NCBI GenBank assembly: GCA_946406115.1
Contig: OX291540.1
Location: forward strand, 5,018,563 to 5,082,562
Length of the DNA stretch: 64,000 bases
Direction: 5' to 3'
Origin: Apoda limacodes
Lineage: Eukaryota; Arthropoda; Insecta; Lepidoptera; Limacodidae
A program made the position numbers and the translations under genes. This document shows, in pieces, positions 1 through 11,699 of the stretch; position 1 is the stretch's first letter, and every line of letters starts with the position of its first letter. The notes under the pieces were generated by a model. That model had not been told where the DNA came from and made no database searches. It saw nothing but the letters and a program-made list of their open reading frames with translations.

Positions 1-269
1 AAAAAAGCAAACCTTATTTTAACTTTCTTCTGACAATAAATTCTTGAAATTTTACTATGTTACTGACTTCTCTACAGAGAACAAAGAAACACCATATAGA
101 CATGGTTTTCACTTTTACACCAAACATAAGCACTTCAATGCCAAAATATAAAAGAACCCTTAGTAAAAAGGTTCTGCAAACACAAATCTTTCTAATTGGA
201 CCCTAATTTAAGAAGATTTTGTTATTATTGTTGGCAAAAGAGCAAAAAAAATATATGCTGGTGGAGGTC

Positions 270-635
270 CCTGGGTGGAGTTACGGAGGCACGGCCACTG
301 ACCTGCCATGATGGTGTCGCGCGCACCGCACAGCTGACGCTGCGCGACGTCTCCAAGCTGGCCACCAGACAAAGGAGCGCCCCAAGTCGGCAGCGCAGAG
401 GCCCTGAGCCGCGAGCCGACGCCGGCCACCCCAGCCGATACCGGCCCGCCCGACAGCAATAAGAGGTCGCAGACAAAAAAATCGATAGGTCGTCAACCTC
501 CGTCGACGGTCGGTCGGAGCCGGTCCCGGGTAGACTGCCGCGTCGCCGCCCGTTCGCAATCTCTTTATGCCGCTCAAAGATCCCTTAGAGGCCTCAATGG
601 CCAACACTTAACAGGCCCGAATTCGCCATTTTGAA
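270..635. other. GC-rich island of unknown nature
   Basis: A 360-bp GC- and CpG-rich patch lies within strongly AT-rich DNA. All three minus frames and one plus frame stay open for 60-108 codons, as GC-rich DNA often does. On the minus strand it begins with AAAATGGCGAATTC, a YY1-like motif with a short ORF. It could be a promoter/5' UTR, an exon of an unseen gene, or part of a GC-rich element. I cannot decide from sequence alone. Confidence 0.35.
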
Positions 636-639
636 ACGG

Positions 640-1552
640 GAACAATGAGATATTTACTTTTGAATACTGGGACAACTTTGATCGTTGTCCGATATTTTAA
701 AAGTTACTGACGTAAAATTAAAGCGCCTCAAACGCTAAACCGCTGTAAATAAATACGTACTCTGACTAGAGACTCCTTCGTCACCGCTGCCGATATCCGA
801 CATCTCAATCCACACCAAATTCTACAGACACAAGCAATTCACGATCTTTTCGGCACTAAAGCTACGTTGGATTTTTAGTATTGGGAACAAAATTATCAAA
901 AGTGACAGCAGGATAGCACATTTGATTTTCAAGAAGGCAAAAAGAGAAAGCAATTACATTTATACGAAAGTCTAAATTTCCGAACGTGACGCTAAACACA
1001 AACGACAAAAGTATCTATGGTTCAATGTTGCACGATTAAAATAAAATTGACAAAAAAATTGCCGACTTCCCGTCATAGATTAATCAAGCCACTACGGGCC
1101 TGTTCTTTAACTTCAAAATTTAGCACATTTGTTTATCATGTAGCACTTACTGTAGAATACTTACTAGAACAATACAGACTTGATAAGTAAATATTGTAAC
1201 TAAGTTCGAACACGATAGTTATATACAATTTCAAAAGAGTGAAAGAGATAAACAAATATTTACTTGTCCCTGGCACAGTATCGGCTTTCTGTGATTGTGG
1301 CAAAAATTTATTTTACACATTAAAACCTGCGTGTGTTTTAAGTCTCATTAAAGTAATTAATTTTCATTCAAATAATGATAAATGGTTGTATTGTAGGCTG
1401 CCAAATTTTTGTAAACATATTTGTTAAAACATCATTTAAGAGTAAATTTTTACTCAAATCTTTGTAAAATAACGAATATTAACAATAAAAGTAATGAAGA
1501 AAATAACAAAACAACCACTCTCGTCTCGGATCGTACGTTATATATGACCAGC
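640..1552. other. AT-rich intergenic DNA, nothing recognised
   Basis: There are only short, low-complexity open frames. No gene, TIR or LINE protein is recognised here. Confidence 0.5.
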
Positions 1553-1560
1553 CTGACAGC

Positions 1561-1680
1561 CATGGGCGTAACCAGCTTTTGTCATTCATGTCATTTTAAT
1601 ATAGTTAACATGTCATTTTGAGCCAATTCCTTCAGGTAATGGGCACCTAGGGAGGGTGCTTGTACCTCGCTACGCCCATG
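1561..1680. mobile_element. 120-bp MITE with 10-bp TIR and 8-bp target duplication
   Basis: The ends are CATGGGCGTA (1561-1570) and its exact reverse complement TACGCCCATG (1671-1680). The flanks carry the direct repeat CTGACAGC at 1553-1560 and 1681-1688. An 8-bp duplication with short TIRs of this type is the signature of hAT or P superfamily elements. There is no coding capacity, so it is non-autonomous. Confidence 0.8.
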
Positions 1681-1689
1681 CTGACAGCC

Positions 1690-2780
1690 ACTTAAGTTAT
1701 ATTTTCAATTATGCCGTAGTACCAGTTTAGCAGATAACTGGGACAACAGTTAATCACATTGTGTCTACTCGTGTCGATGTGCTATATTATTGACATGACA
1801 TGGAGACCAAGTTTAAGAGAATTACGTAAAAAAATCACCATGAATAAATGAACCAACTTACAATTTTCAGTTTTAACTTTATTATTTTACTGTAAATGGA
1901 AGTATTATGTGTCGAAGTTTATGGAAACTTACATCTTTGCAGTTTATTATGCAATTTTATAAAGATACAACCATTTTTATCATCAACTATGACTGAAGCC
2001 TATTCATTTTGTAACGTTCATTATTTATTATATTTATCTATAACTAAACTTTTAATTTCTTTTATTCTCAATAGATGTTTGTTTATGAATGCTATCTAAT
2101 ACGATGTTATTTGCACTTCCTGTAACATGAGTTGTATTTATAAACGTAGTTTACAATAATTTACTTACGTTTTTGTTTACACAAACTGTTTTTTTTTTCT
2201 TCTATGCATTTCATTACCTTTTATTGAGATAAAACTGTTCTGAAATATTAATATGTTAGTAATGTAATAATTTTCTTAAAAGCATACGACAATAACCTTA
2301 GCACTCGGTTTATCAGCGATTGTCTATAAGACAGAATAATGAATTTGACTCAATAAGACATGCTATTGTGCCAATATAAAGGCTTTCAGAAAAAACCACC
2401 TTGTAATCTATGAATGAAAGATGTATTATCCGAATTAAACTATTTTCTTAGTCTGGTGTTAAATTTTAACTATTGGAATGATAATAAAAGTGCATTAATT
2501 ACACTGCTCTCGGCATTTTCCTACAATTATACTTTTATATGTGAGGTTAGTGCAAGAATTCAGCTAGGGCTGCTACATTGAAAAATCAAAATTCTGGATA
2601 ATATTGTAAAATGACAGTAAAATTTTGAACAAATTAAATAATTGTTATATGATTCGAAAATAGGTCTGCTTTAGCTCACAAAACACCGCTGCTTGCACAG
2701 CCGTAGGCACTGAAACAATCCTCGCTGTAATATGGAATGTTTTATTCTTAGACTGCGAATAGTTAAAATTCTCAAACAAA
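1690..2780. other. AT-rich intergenic DNA, nothing recognised
   Basis: No gene or repeat with a recognisable structure was found in this stretch. Confidence 0.5.
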
Positions 2781-2789
2781 ATGCGGATG

Positions 2790-3330
2790 AGCTTGGACCA
2801 CACCTCGAAACAATAAATGTTGTCCTACGGAAACATACATGACTATGCAGATGACTTACGGGCCGTGAAAACATCCCTCATTCCGATGTGGAGGAAAACT
2901 ACGAACTTGGCAAAAATCAAGAACACTCTATCCAAGGTCTTCAACTAGGAACGTCTAAAGACACAATTCTGCGCGTTCACCGCTTAAAAAAAACCCCATT
3001 TTCTGAGGTCCCACAATTCCCAGACACACCTCTAAGCATTTCCTATAGCATGGGATCCTTGATGTTTATATCTCCGGCAACGTTCAGTTCCGCAATCATT
3101 TGGAAGACAAAGTGAAGCTGGAGTCCAACTTAGTAAAATCAGAGCAAAGCAGTACTTCACATCATCGGTGCAAAGGTTGACTCCCTGTGTGTATTCTACC
3201 GCTCGTGTAATGAGGTGTGTTCTGAGGAATTGCTTGAAATGATGCCCATGGCTTCTGTCTATTATCGCGCTGGTCGCTATCGGCAGGGAATGTATCCTCC
3301 TAAACTGTAAATTAGCTCTCAATCTTATCT
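2790..3330 (+). mobile_element. Jockey/CR1-like LINE fragment (RT 3' part), degenerate
   Basis: Translations in shifting frames recover IHDYADDLR (the catalytic YADD box), then a stretch ending in TQFCAFTA, then ISGNVQFRNHLEDKVKLESN, and finally EELLEMMPMASVYYRAGRYR. The order matches the 3' half of the lepidopteran LINE also present at 26.3 kb (minus), 45.7 kb and 52.7 kb. Several frameshifts and stops make it a pseudogene. The 5' part is missing. Confidence 0.75.
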
Positions 3331-3389
3331 TTTCTCTTGTTCTGTTTCTGAATGAATTCTGGGACGTTTTTAGCATAAAAATTAAAAGT

Positions 3390-4730
3390 ATTAATTTCGT
3401 GAGTAAATTAGTAACTAAGTCACATTACTAATTATACGTTACAAATCCTACTAAGATAGATATATATATATATACAATATTATTTTTGTTTTTGACAATC
3501 ATTATTTTTTGATTACCTACATAAATCTTCGCACAAAATATATCTGAAATATTACCGGGTTCACGTAAAAGCCGCGACTAAAGTAGATATGTATATATTT
3601 GTGTGTTGTAGTTTGGCTACGTCTTGGAAACGTGTTATTGTAATTTTTCGTAATCTCTGTGCGTAGAAGAAAACGCCGGGAATAGCAGTGTTACCAGAAG
3701 GAAGATATTGTGGTGGTTTGCAGATTAGAAGTATAAGTATATTTTATCTTCCCTGATGCTTAAGTGGAATGCCCGTGTCAATTGTAAATTTAAAGTAATA
3801 TTATCAAATGAAATTTCTGTTTCAATACAAAAAGAAATTATAAGTTTTTAAAATGTACCTTCTGTAGACATAGAACTATTAAAACTATTAATACAATACG
3901 ACCAACGTACTTATAGCGCATCCCGCCCGGAACAAAACACTAACATTTACATGTGCGGCTAAAAAGTTAAAAAAAAAGTGATAGGGCCACTTACTTTTAG
4001 CTGATCACCCTATTATAATGAAGATGTACCTGACAAAACTATGAAGGTTTTGTTTTTAACATTTGCTTAGAAAATCTAAAGTGTGGTTTTATGAATTAAT
4101 ATATGTATTTATATACATATAATAAATATTTTGCACCTTTTGTATAATTTTGTAAAAAATATATCATAGAACCTGAAACCCAATTATATTAGTGATTTTT
4201 GCAAATGATCACGACCACCTTCAAATCCAATATGATTTTTCAGAAATGTTAGTGTTTTTGCCAAAGTCGAAACATCGTTTTATACAGTATAAAATTAGTT
4301 AATTTTATAACATATAGGTAGCACATAGATCAAAATCGTCGAGATGTTTTTTTTAACGTCCTTTCCTATGTTTTCTAGGTGCCCCACATGTACCCTGACT
4401 TTGTTCACCTTCCCTTGCTACGCGTCTTATTGTTATTTCAGATTTACCTCAAACAACCAAGGATGTTTCATGTAGTATCAAAATTAACAATTGATTCACC
4501 AATTTTATTAATAGAAATCATTTCTATATTGTAGAAGAACATTTTTCATACCTGTCAATTCAGCTGTGAGTTAATATACATACTTCAATTTAGTTAGCAA
4601 TTGTCTAGGCTTAAATATTACTTAAAAATACCCTATAAATCACTTCTCGTGTCCCACTTCAAATTGTTTTATTCAATTTAATCGCAATTCACAAGAATTT
4701 TTATGCTATATAGCTATATTTTTGCTTAGG
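3390..4730. other. AT-rich intergenic DNA with short (TA)n run
   Basis: A (TA) run lies at about 3459-3473. Otherwise only AT-rich DNA without a recognised gene. Confidence 0.5.
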
Positions 4731-5170
4731 GTTGCCAGGTCTTAAAACTGAAAAGCCGGTCAGATTGGCCGGACATTTGGGTGAAAACGCCGGACATCTT
4801 TAATTTTTTAGTCTTAGTAATTATAACACGACATATTTTTTAAGAAAAACAAGGTTTTTTTCATCATTTATTATAAAATCTTATTAACTTGTATCAAACA
4901 ACAATAATATTTAATGAATCCGCCTTCTTTATATTGAATCATTCAATATTCAGGCGGGTGAAGCGGAAACCAATATATGACTAATATAAAAAAAATGATT
5001 TAATTTAAAAAGCCTAAAAAAAGCCGGCCAAGTCGCACAGCGTCTAATTTGCCCGCACACACAATCTTTTTCAGGTGTTCGGATAAAGCCGGACTCACTC
5101 AGGCTCCTTGGATAATGTCGTAGTGATAGTGCAAGCAAAAATAATAGAAATCACTGCTTCTGGATCTTTG
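4730..5170. repeat. Probable dispersed repeat with GCCGG-rich ends
   Basis: The left part reads GCCGGTCAGATTGGCCGGAC and continues to a second GCCGGAC; the right part has AAGCCGGCCAAGTCGCAC and AAGCCGGACTCACTC. The repeated GCCGG-containing words and the AT-rich core suggest an old transposable element. No coding region is visible. Confidence 0.35.
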
Positions 5171-5984
5171 GAAAATTTGCTAAGCTGGCACTGACTGACT
5201 GATTATGTATTTGTCAGTTTGACAGATATACACCAGTTTTTGGTGGTGAAGGTAAAAATAATTATAACATTTGACAATTTGTTGGCTTTGAATTTATCTT
5301 CTAAAGGAAAAGGTAACCAAATAAATTAAATTAATTATTAGGTCATAACTTTTACCTCAAAACGAACGCACTCTAAAATGGGCACAAAGAGACTGTGTGA
5401 CATGTCATGTCCATATTGTGGCTCTAGACGAGTGTGCACAGACATGACAGCGTTCATAGAAACTTAGTCACGTGACCAAACAAGATTAATAAGATAAATT
5501 CAAAGCCTAAAATATAAAATGAAAGAAAAGTAAATAATAAGTTTATAATACTATACTCGTATCTAATAAAATAGGAACAATAAAATAAAAACATTAAATT
5601 AAATACTAACAAAAAAAACTCATTAAAATGAAAATTAAATGTTCCAAATTATTAAGATGGGGAAGTGTACCTAAGTAAGGCTGGCCGTATGGAATGGCAA
5701 GTATGGACTTACCATAGTTGCACACATTGTTTAAAAATGATGAATTCTGTATGTAGTTCCATCTGTAGTAAGTTAACTTACTTTTCTCCTTAATTTGTTT
5801 TTTTATTGACGGCCACTATCTTTAAGTTCTTACTACGCGGTTTACAGATAAAGTTTTTTTTATTTTTTACTTATAACCTCCAACTCGTTTGGTTTTAGTA
5901 AATTTTAATGCCAATAATCCCTATCAAATCCTGTACAATTCAAATTCAAAGCGTGCACCAAATCCGATACGTTACGATTTAAAA

Positions 5985-6140
5985 TGCGCCGCAGTGCGCC
6001 CAGCCTTAGACTATTGAGTTGACAGTTGACAACTAGAGTGCGGGTCATATAAGTTTGCACGTATTAATTAAAATGCGGAGCGATAATTCTATCGTATATT
6101 GTTTCGTTACTGTCATTCACAGTGGTGCCTTTGCATGGCT
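5985..6140 (-). repeat. Dispersed repeat copy, partner at 49.96-50.09 kb
   Basis: The segment around CATTCACAGTGGTGCCTTTG and the upstream CAACTAGAGTGCGGGTCATATAAG reappear in reverse orientation at 49,975-50,075 (GCAGAGGCACCACTGTGAATG, then CATATAGGTCGTACTCTAGTTG). Two opposite copies within one window indicate a dispersed family. Confidence 0.6.
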
Positions 6141-7250
6141 AATTTAGACGTAGAGACCGGTAGAAGCGCGTCTTAATAATCAAAATAATACAACTTGAAA
6201 AGATTTTCTCACATAACTCTTTAAATTTTCTTGAAAAAATCTTTATTAAATCAAAATGGGACCACTCTGTGAGTTATTCCTTTTCAATACGTAAAAAAAA
6301 TCTACATCGGTTAATAAATGATGGAGTTCTGAGTTAACAAACATTAAAAAAAAACAAGCAACCGATTTGAGAATCTTCTCCTTTTTTTGAAGTCGGTTAA
6401 AAAGTATCACGACAGCTATCCAATGCAAGTACTGGCGGCCGCCTGTGTATTATATAATGTACTCTATGCGGATGACTGTGTCAATTTTTCTCCGAATCAA
6501 TATTTTAAGACTATTTTGGTAAACTTAGTGCGATTTATTAAGAGGAAATATCAGGATGCTTTTCCCATACTTCCTTATTTCCCTGCTACCTCCCAGGATT
6601 TTGGCATTAGACCTATAATTTTTCTTATATATGATGGATATACACAGTCACTATGTCTATTTGTTTCGCTTTTTTCTAAATGCCATACGTAGAAATGACA
6701 CTTTCAGACGTGCTGTGTACGAATATGCTAACTAAATATTAGGATTAAGTAACTATCAAAACAATACTATAAGTTTATACATATGTGTATATTTTTTCTA
6801 GTAGTATCAAGTTTTGATACACTGTTTGTGTTTTATGTATATTTATGTGTGTCTTTGTGTATGTATTTATATATAATATTATTGTAAGAAATTTGATAAT
6901 TTAGGAAATGCTTTTGACTTTCCAAATTTCTCCTCTAAATATTTTCAAATTTTTGGAATATATCGATCACAGTGTTCACTTCGATATCGTCCATTCCGAA
7001 TTGAAAATAGTGCTTACATCGTATTCAAAACAGAACGCACTTTGAGCATTGTGAGTCGTTTGTTTACATTCGTTTGAGGTTGTTATAGTTAAATATTCAG
7101 ATTTCAGTTTATTCTTACCTCTTTGCGCTTGTTCAAGTTCTTTTGATTTAAACTGAGTTGTTTAACCCTTCCTGTACTCTCGTCGAGAACTGAAATTCCA
7201 ATTTTAGGTTGTGTTTGTATTTCCTTTTTTTTTTTATTGTCAAGCACAGC
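6140..7250. other. AT-rich intergenic DNA, nothing recognised
   Basis: An open frame of about 100 codons at 6387-6692 contains YADD by chance but no other RT motif. No gene was recognised. Confidence 0.45.
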
Positions 7251-7261
7251 TGGTTCATAAC

Positions 7262-7440
7262 AGAGTTCACAACGATTACGCTCCGAGGCAAAATCACCGT
7301 GAGCGCAATATGGCGGATGTAATGACGTCATCGGTGACGTCACGAGAGTAATTGTTGGCGCGCTCACAGCAAATCGGAACGATTTTGTGATCGCTGTAAT
7401 CGATTTTAGCGCAATTCGGAACGCAGGGATACTTGTGAAC
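7262..7440. mobile_element. Imperfect palindrome/MITE with two CRE sites at its centre
   Basis: GTGAGCGC at 7299-7306 pairs with GCGCTCAC at 7360-7367, and GTTCACAA near 7265 pairs with TTGTGAAC near 7433. The symmetry axis (about 7333) falls between two perfect TGACGTCA palindromes at 7323-7330 and 7335-7342. The structure fits a foldback-type MITE. CREB/ATF factors bind TGACGTCA. Confidence 0.55.
7323..7342. promoter_or_regulatory. Tandem CRE (TGACGTCA) sites
   Basis: Two perfect 8-bp CREB/ATF sites lie 12 bp apart, centre to centre. They sit inside a likely mobile element, so regulatory function is possible but unproven. Confidence 0.4.
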
Positions 7441-7867
7441 GGGTGCCGTCTGTGGAGGCTGGTCTGCTTTTGCAAACTTCTTTGTATTCTTATTATTTAG
7501 TCTTACTTTTTTATTTTGTTTATCAATACTGTAAAACATTGATTATTTCTAAGTGATGAATACATAAATTCGGTCAACGGTGCAGGATTCGCAACTCCTC
7601 AATTATGGAAAAAAAAGGGGAATTACTTGACGTTTTCAAGTAGCTTATGTCCTTTTCCGCGACTCATACTATCTGCATGCCAAATTTCTTGATGGGTACA
7701 GCGGTTTCAGCGTGAAGAGGTATCTAACAGACAGATTTACTTTCGCATTTATAATATTTATTACTATTTTATATTCATGGATGATATTGATAGTTTTAAG
7801 TATATGTATGTACATATGAGTGTGCAAAAATAGAATTAAATGGCGCTAATGCCACTAGTATTAAATA

Positions 7868-7892
7868 TCGGAATACTCTCTCTCTCTCTCTC
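7868..7892. repeat. (CT)n microsatellite
   Basis: A run of CT dinucleotides. Confidence 0.85.
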
Positions 7893-8059
7893 GATTGACG
7901 ATATTTGACGCTTCACATGGTGCGCCCCTATGGTAATAAAATCAAAAAATAATAACTGACATGTTTAACTTTGTATTTAGTAGCTTACTAACTTATTTTA
8001 ATACCTTATGAGTGTTTCGGATATTGTATACTCTTTAGCTAATTATCAAAGAACTGTAT

Positions 8060-8190
8060 TTTTACTTTAAAAAGAACTTCTTGCCAGCTCTTTTTGGCAG
8101 AAATTAACATTGTTTACATTGTATTGGCGATTCAAAAGTGTTCTTAGAAACCTATTTCAATAAATATTGTTTGTTTGCTTTGATTGATTT
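8060..8190 (+). mobile_element. CR1/L2-like LINE 3' tail
   Basis: The sequence AAGAACTTCTTGCCAGCTC..GGCAGAAATTAAC followed by a GATTCAAAAGTG block and a tail ending AATAAATATTG..TTTGCTTTGATT resembles the 3' UTRs of the elements ending at 52,110 and 56,375. Only the 3' end is present. Confidence 0.45.
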
Positions 8191-11100
8191 AACAGACATA
8201 GAATAATTCATTAACTTCCAAGATAAGTTATTTCTAAACCATTCGGTTGAGATTTGGAAGAGGAAAGTGGGGAATATAAAATACCTATTTTAATCATTGT
8301 GACTAAGTATAATTAGCCCGAGGCGTAGTAGTCCCTATCGCACTTCGGTAATCGGTGCCTTGACCCGGGTCTAAGCGCGACAGCAAATTGTATTTCCAAA
8401 TACATATGTGTGTATTCGCTTAGGAAAAACTGTGAACAACACCTAAAAGTGGAATGGAGATATTCAAAAAAACAAAAGGTGTGCTAACACTCTCAGAATA
8501 CAATTCACAAAAGTATTAATTAAAAACCTTTCTTACATACAACAATAATGAAACCTATTAAAAGGAGACAACAATAGTTCTTCGTAAACATCTTGAAACA
8601 GTGCACACCACCAGCCACCGACAGCCATCTTTGTTTGCTATCCAGTTGGCTATCAAGATGTTTAATTTCTCAAAAATATTTTGTTCTCTTTTAAACATGT
8701 ATATTAAAAATGAAATTATTAATTAGTAACCATGGAATATACTGATGATGTACGTTCCTGGTTGTTCGAGTCAATTTTTTTTTATCACTATGCCTGCTTC
8801 ATATTGGTGTAACTTGAATCTGAAATCTCAATCCATTTCGATAACTTTTTTATATTCAGGCAAAATACTTATATTTTTTGTTTTATTTACAGGTTTCCCA
8901 GTGATTTTAATTTAAAAAGGCATGGATTTAAAATTTTAAAAAAGGTGAAAAATATATTTCTGCCCAACATACACGAATATGCTCTTACAAGTAGAAAATT
9001 TTTGCATTCGTATAGAATATCGATGAAAAATTCTCCATTTTCATGCAGTGCCGATCATTTTTATATATAAGCAATATATATTTTATATATAAACAAAATA
9101 TCTGTACAAAATATACCTAGTATCTATTAATATAAAAGTTATTATTCACAATAGTATACATAATAGAATATTTTTACAATTGTAGCTAACCTGTGCAAAA
9201 TTTGTGTAATTTGCGTTGCATATCTACCAAAATTTACGTTATTTACAAACACGAACAATATTAAAAAGTGTGCCGCTAACCTGTTACCCGGCCAATTTTT
9301 AACCAAGCCCGACGTTGCTTAAGTGCGAATATCGTTTCCAAAAAACAAATGTGTTACTGTCTCGCTGAATAATAGCTAGATGGCGCTGTAACGGTGACTT
9401 AAGATGGTAAATGACTCGGACTCGTGACACACTTAGTCGGTTTTTATTATTTGTGGTTATGCTTTAGAGCTAACACACACTATGATCACTGCACATATAC
9501 ACTTAAGTCTAGCGATGACCTTGAATGTGCAGAAAACTTTTTTAAAAGTGTTTCATTTAGGGGTGCAGGGTGCGAGGAGTGCCTTTCAAATCGTCACCAC
9601 TAGGGGTCACAAAACTGGTTTTACCGAAATTTAAAAATTGAAAAAACCGGGTTTACACAAATATTTCTTTTTATTTTGAATCATTTACTATGTTTTAGAT
9701 TTGTCAGAATCGAATTTTACTCTATCATACATTTCATTCCAAAAAAAATTTTTTTTTTGTTTGTATCTACAATATTTTTTAATTGACCTGAAACTTTGGT
9801 GAGTTTTAGTGCACATGACAAAATTTCTTAAGAAACTGAACAATGATCCACTGCATTAAAATCGTAAAACCGATTCTTTAACTTCCTTCACCATTATGTG
9901 TACAGTGACGAACACAAATTCTTTCTTTCAAATATTGAAATGATGTAAACTTACAACGTCAATGTTAGAAAAGTTTGTTGCACTGTAGATAATTTTGTAA
10001 ATACATAAAACCTTGAATTGCGACATTTGTTTATTTAGAGGCCGATATCCATAGCTTATATAATAAAAAATATAGTGTTACCTTGTCCGTCTGTTCGTAG
10101 CGACGCCCCCATGCAATAACCCAGTAATGTACTATTACTGATTTTTTTCTTTACATAAAATTTAGCGTCTATTGACTGGGATTTAAGTATGCAATTTTTT
10201 TCAGCTCATTCATTATTACTTTATAAAAAATATCCCCATGGCATTTTTACTGCACAGAACTTAAACTGCGTAGTTACGCGATCTAGCCTAATTTTTTATA
10301 TTTTTTTTAAATTGATACATAAAAGATTATAACAAAAATATCTGCTATCATAAATTATGAACTATATCGTATGCGACAGTAGGTACCTACTCATGTGCAA
10401 ACATCCCCTTCAGGTTTCGCTCATCGCTAGACTTATACAATGTGTTACTCTTTGTACAAGCAACTAGATTATTAAGTTTGTACATTGTACCGCCAAGCGC
10501 CGCGCCGGAATTCAAACGTTAATATTGTTATTAATTTAGAAGTATTAGTATTCAGATAGTTATAATTTTAGTTTTTCTCAATCTTACATGGGTCAAAAAC
10601 TTATATTTTATACCTGTTTTACACAATTACCAACTTTATCTAAATACCTTTAAATGGAATTTTTACCAAAAAACAGCCCAACAGCCGGCAGTGGTTGGCA
10701 CTAGTTTCTAACACAAATTTCAACTTTAAAGGTTTTGCAAACTCATAGCTGAATCGAAAAATTACTACTCTGTTGGCCTAATTAATATGTATACCCATGC
10801 CAAATTACAGTTTTCTAGTAATAATGGTCTCTGAGCTAATCCGCGGACAGACAGACAGATGGAGGAACGGACATGGTGAAACTATAAGGACCACGGAACC
10901 CTAATAATTATAGAAACTATTGCAAAATTTGTACTGCTTAGGCAAACAAGGGTACAGAGAAAACAGCTAGTCATTATTGCAATGTCATTGAGCAAAAGTT
11001 ATTTTTAAATTTCAAGTCTCTAGCTAGCTTATCGAATAGTTTGTTTCAAATTGATTACAAAATTTAACCCGAACAGATAAATATGAAAACGAGGGTTTTA

Positions 11101-11690
11101 CAAACGTGTTATAAAAGGTAAAATAACTCATTAGCCTCAGGAAAAAGCTAATTACGACTAACATTGATATATTTGCGTCAAAATAGGATAAATCCACAAA
11201 CAGACTTTACTATTCATAATATTAGTATGATTTAACTGTTTTGGTATTAGCTTACACATTCTTCAGTACTTCTTATGAATACAATTTATCGATAACAAAT
11301 TACAGATAACAGACCACACTTCGGGTTCTATTCATTTTGACTCAGTCCAGGGGCTATAGTTTACTTCTTTCTGTCTCATAACATTTTATTTGGGATACAA
11401 CCGATACAGATATACATATAGTTACTGGGTTTAGCTAAATACAATCCATTTATGTTTTAGCCAGTGATAGTGTATATATTAAAAGAGGTAGATATCGTTT
11501 TCGTTCTAGCACGCAAAATCTGAGGCAGTGAAATTAAGACAATTGTCGTAATTTGGTCACGTCAGCAGTGAGCAAGCGAGCGCAGATGTCAATATTACTT
11601 GATCAAATTTTAAAATGCCGAGTTGTGTGTTTAGGAACGAGTTACATGAGGTGCGTATTCAAAAGCGTAACTCATCAGATTGACGCACGC
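8190..11690. other. AT-rich intergenic DNA with one short repeat tail
   Basis: No coding region is recognised. At 10,830-10,910 a stretch (GGACAGACAGACAGATGGAG..ACTATAAGGACCACGGAACCCTA) resembles the GGTTCCGT-ending tails seen at 25,660-25,705. Confidence 0.45.
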
Positions 11691-11699
11691 TTTGAATTT

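Noticed and set aside
6387..6692. Open frame of 101 codons with YADD
   Set aside because: No other RT motif lies before or after the YADD; the composition looks like AT-rich non-coding DNA.
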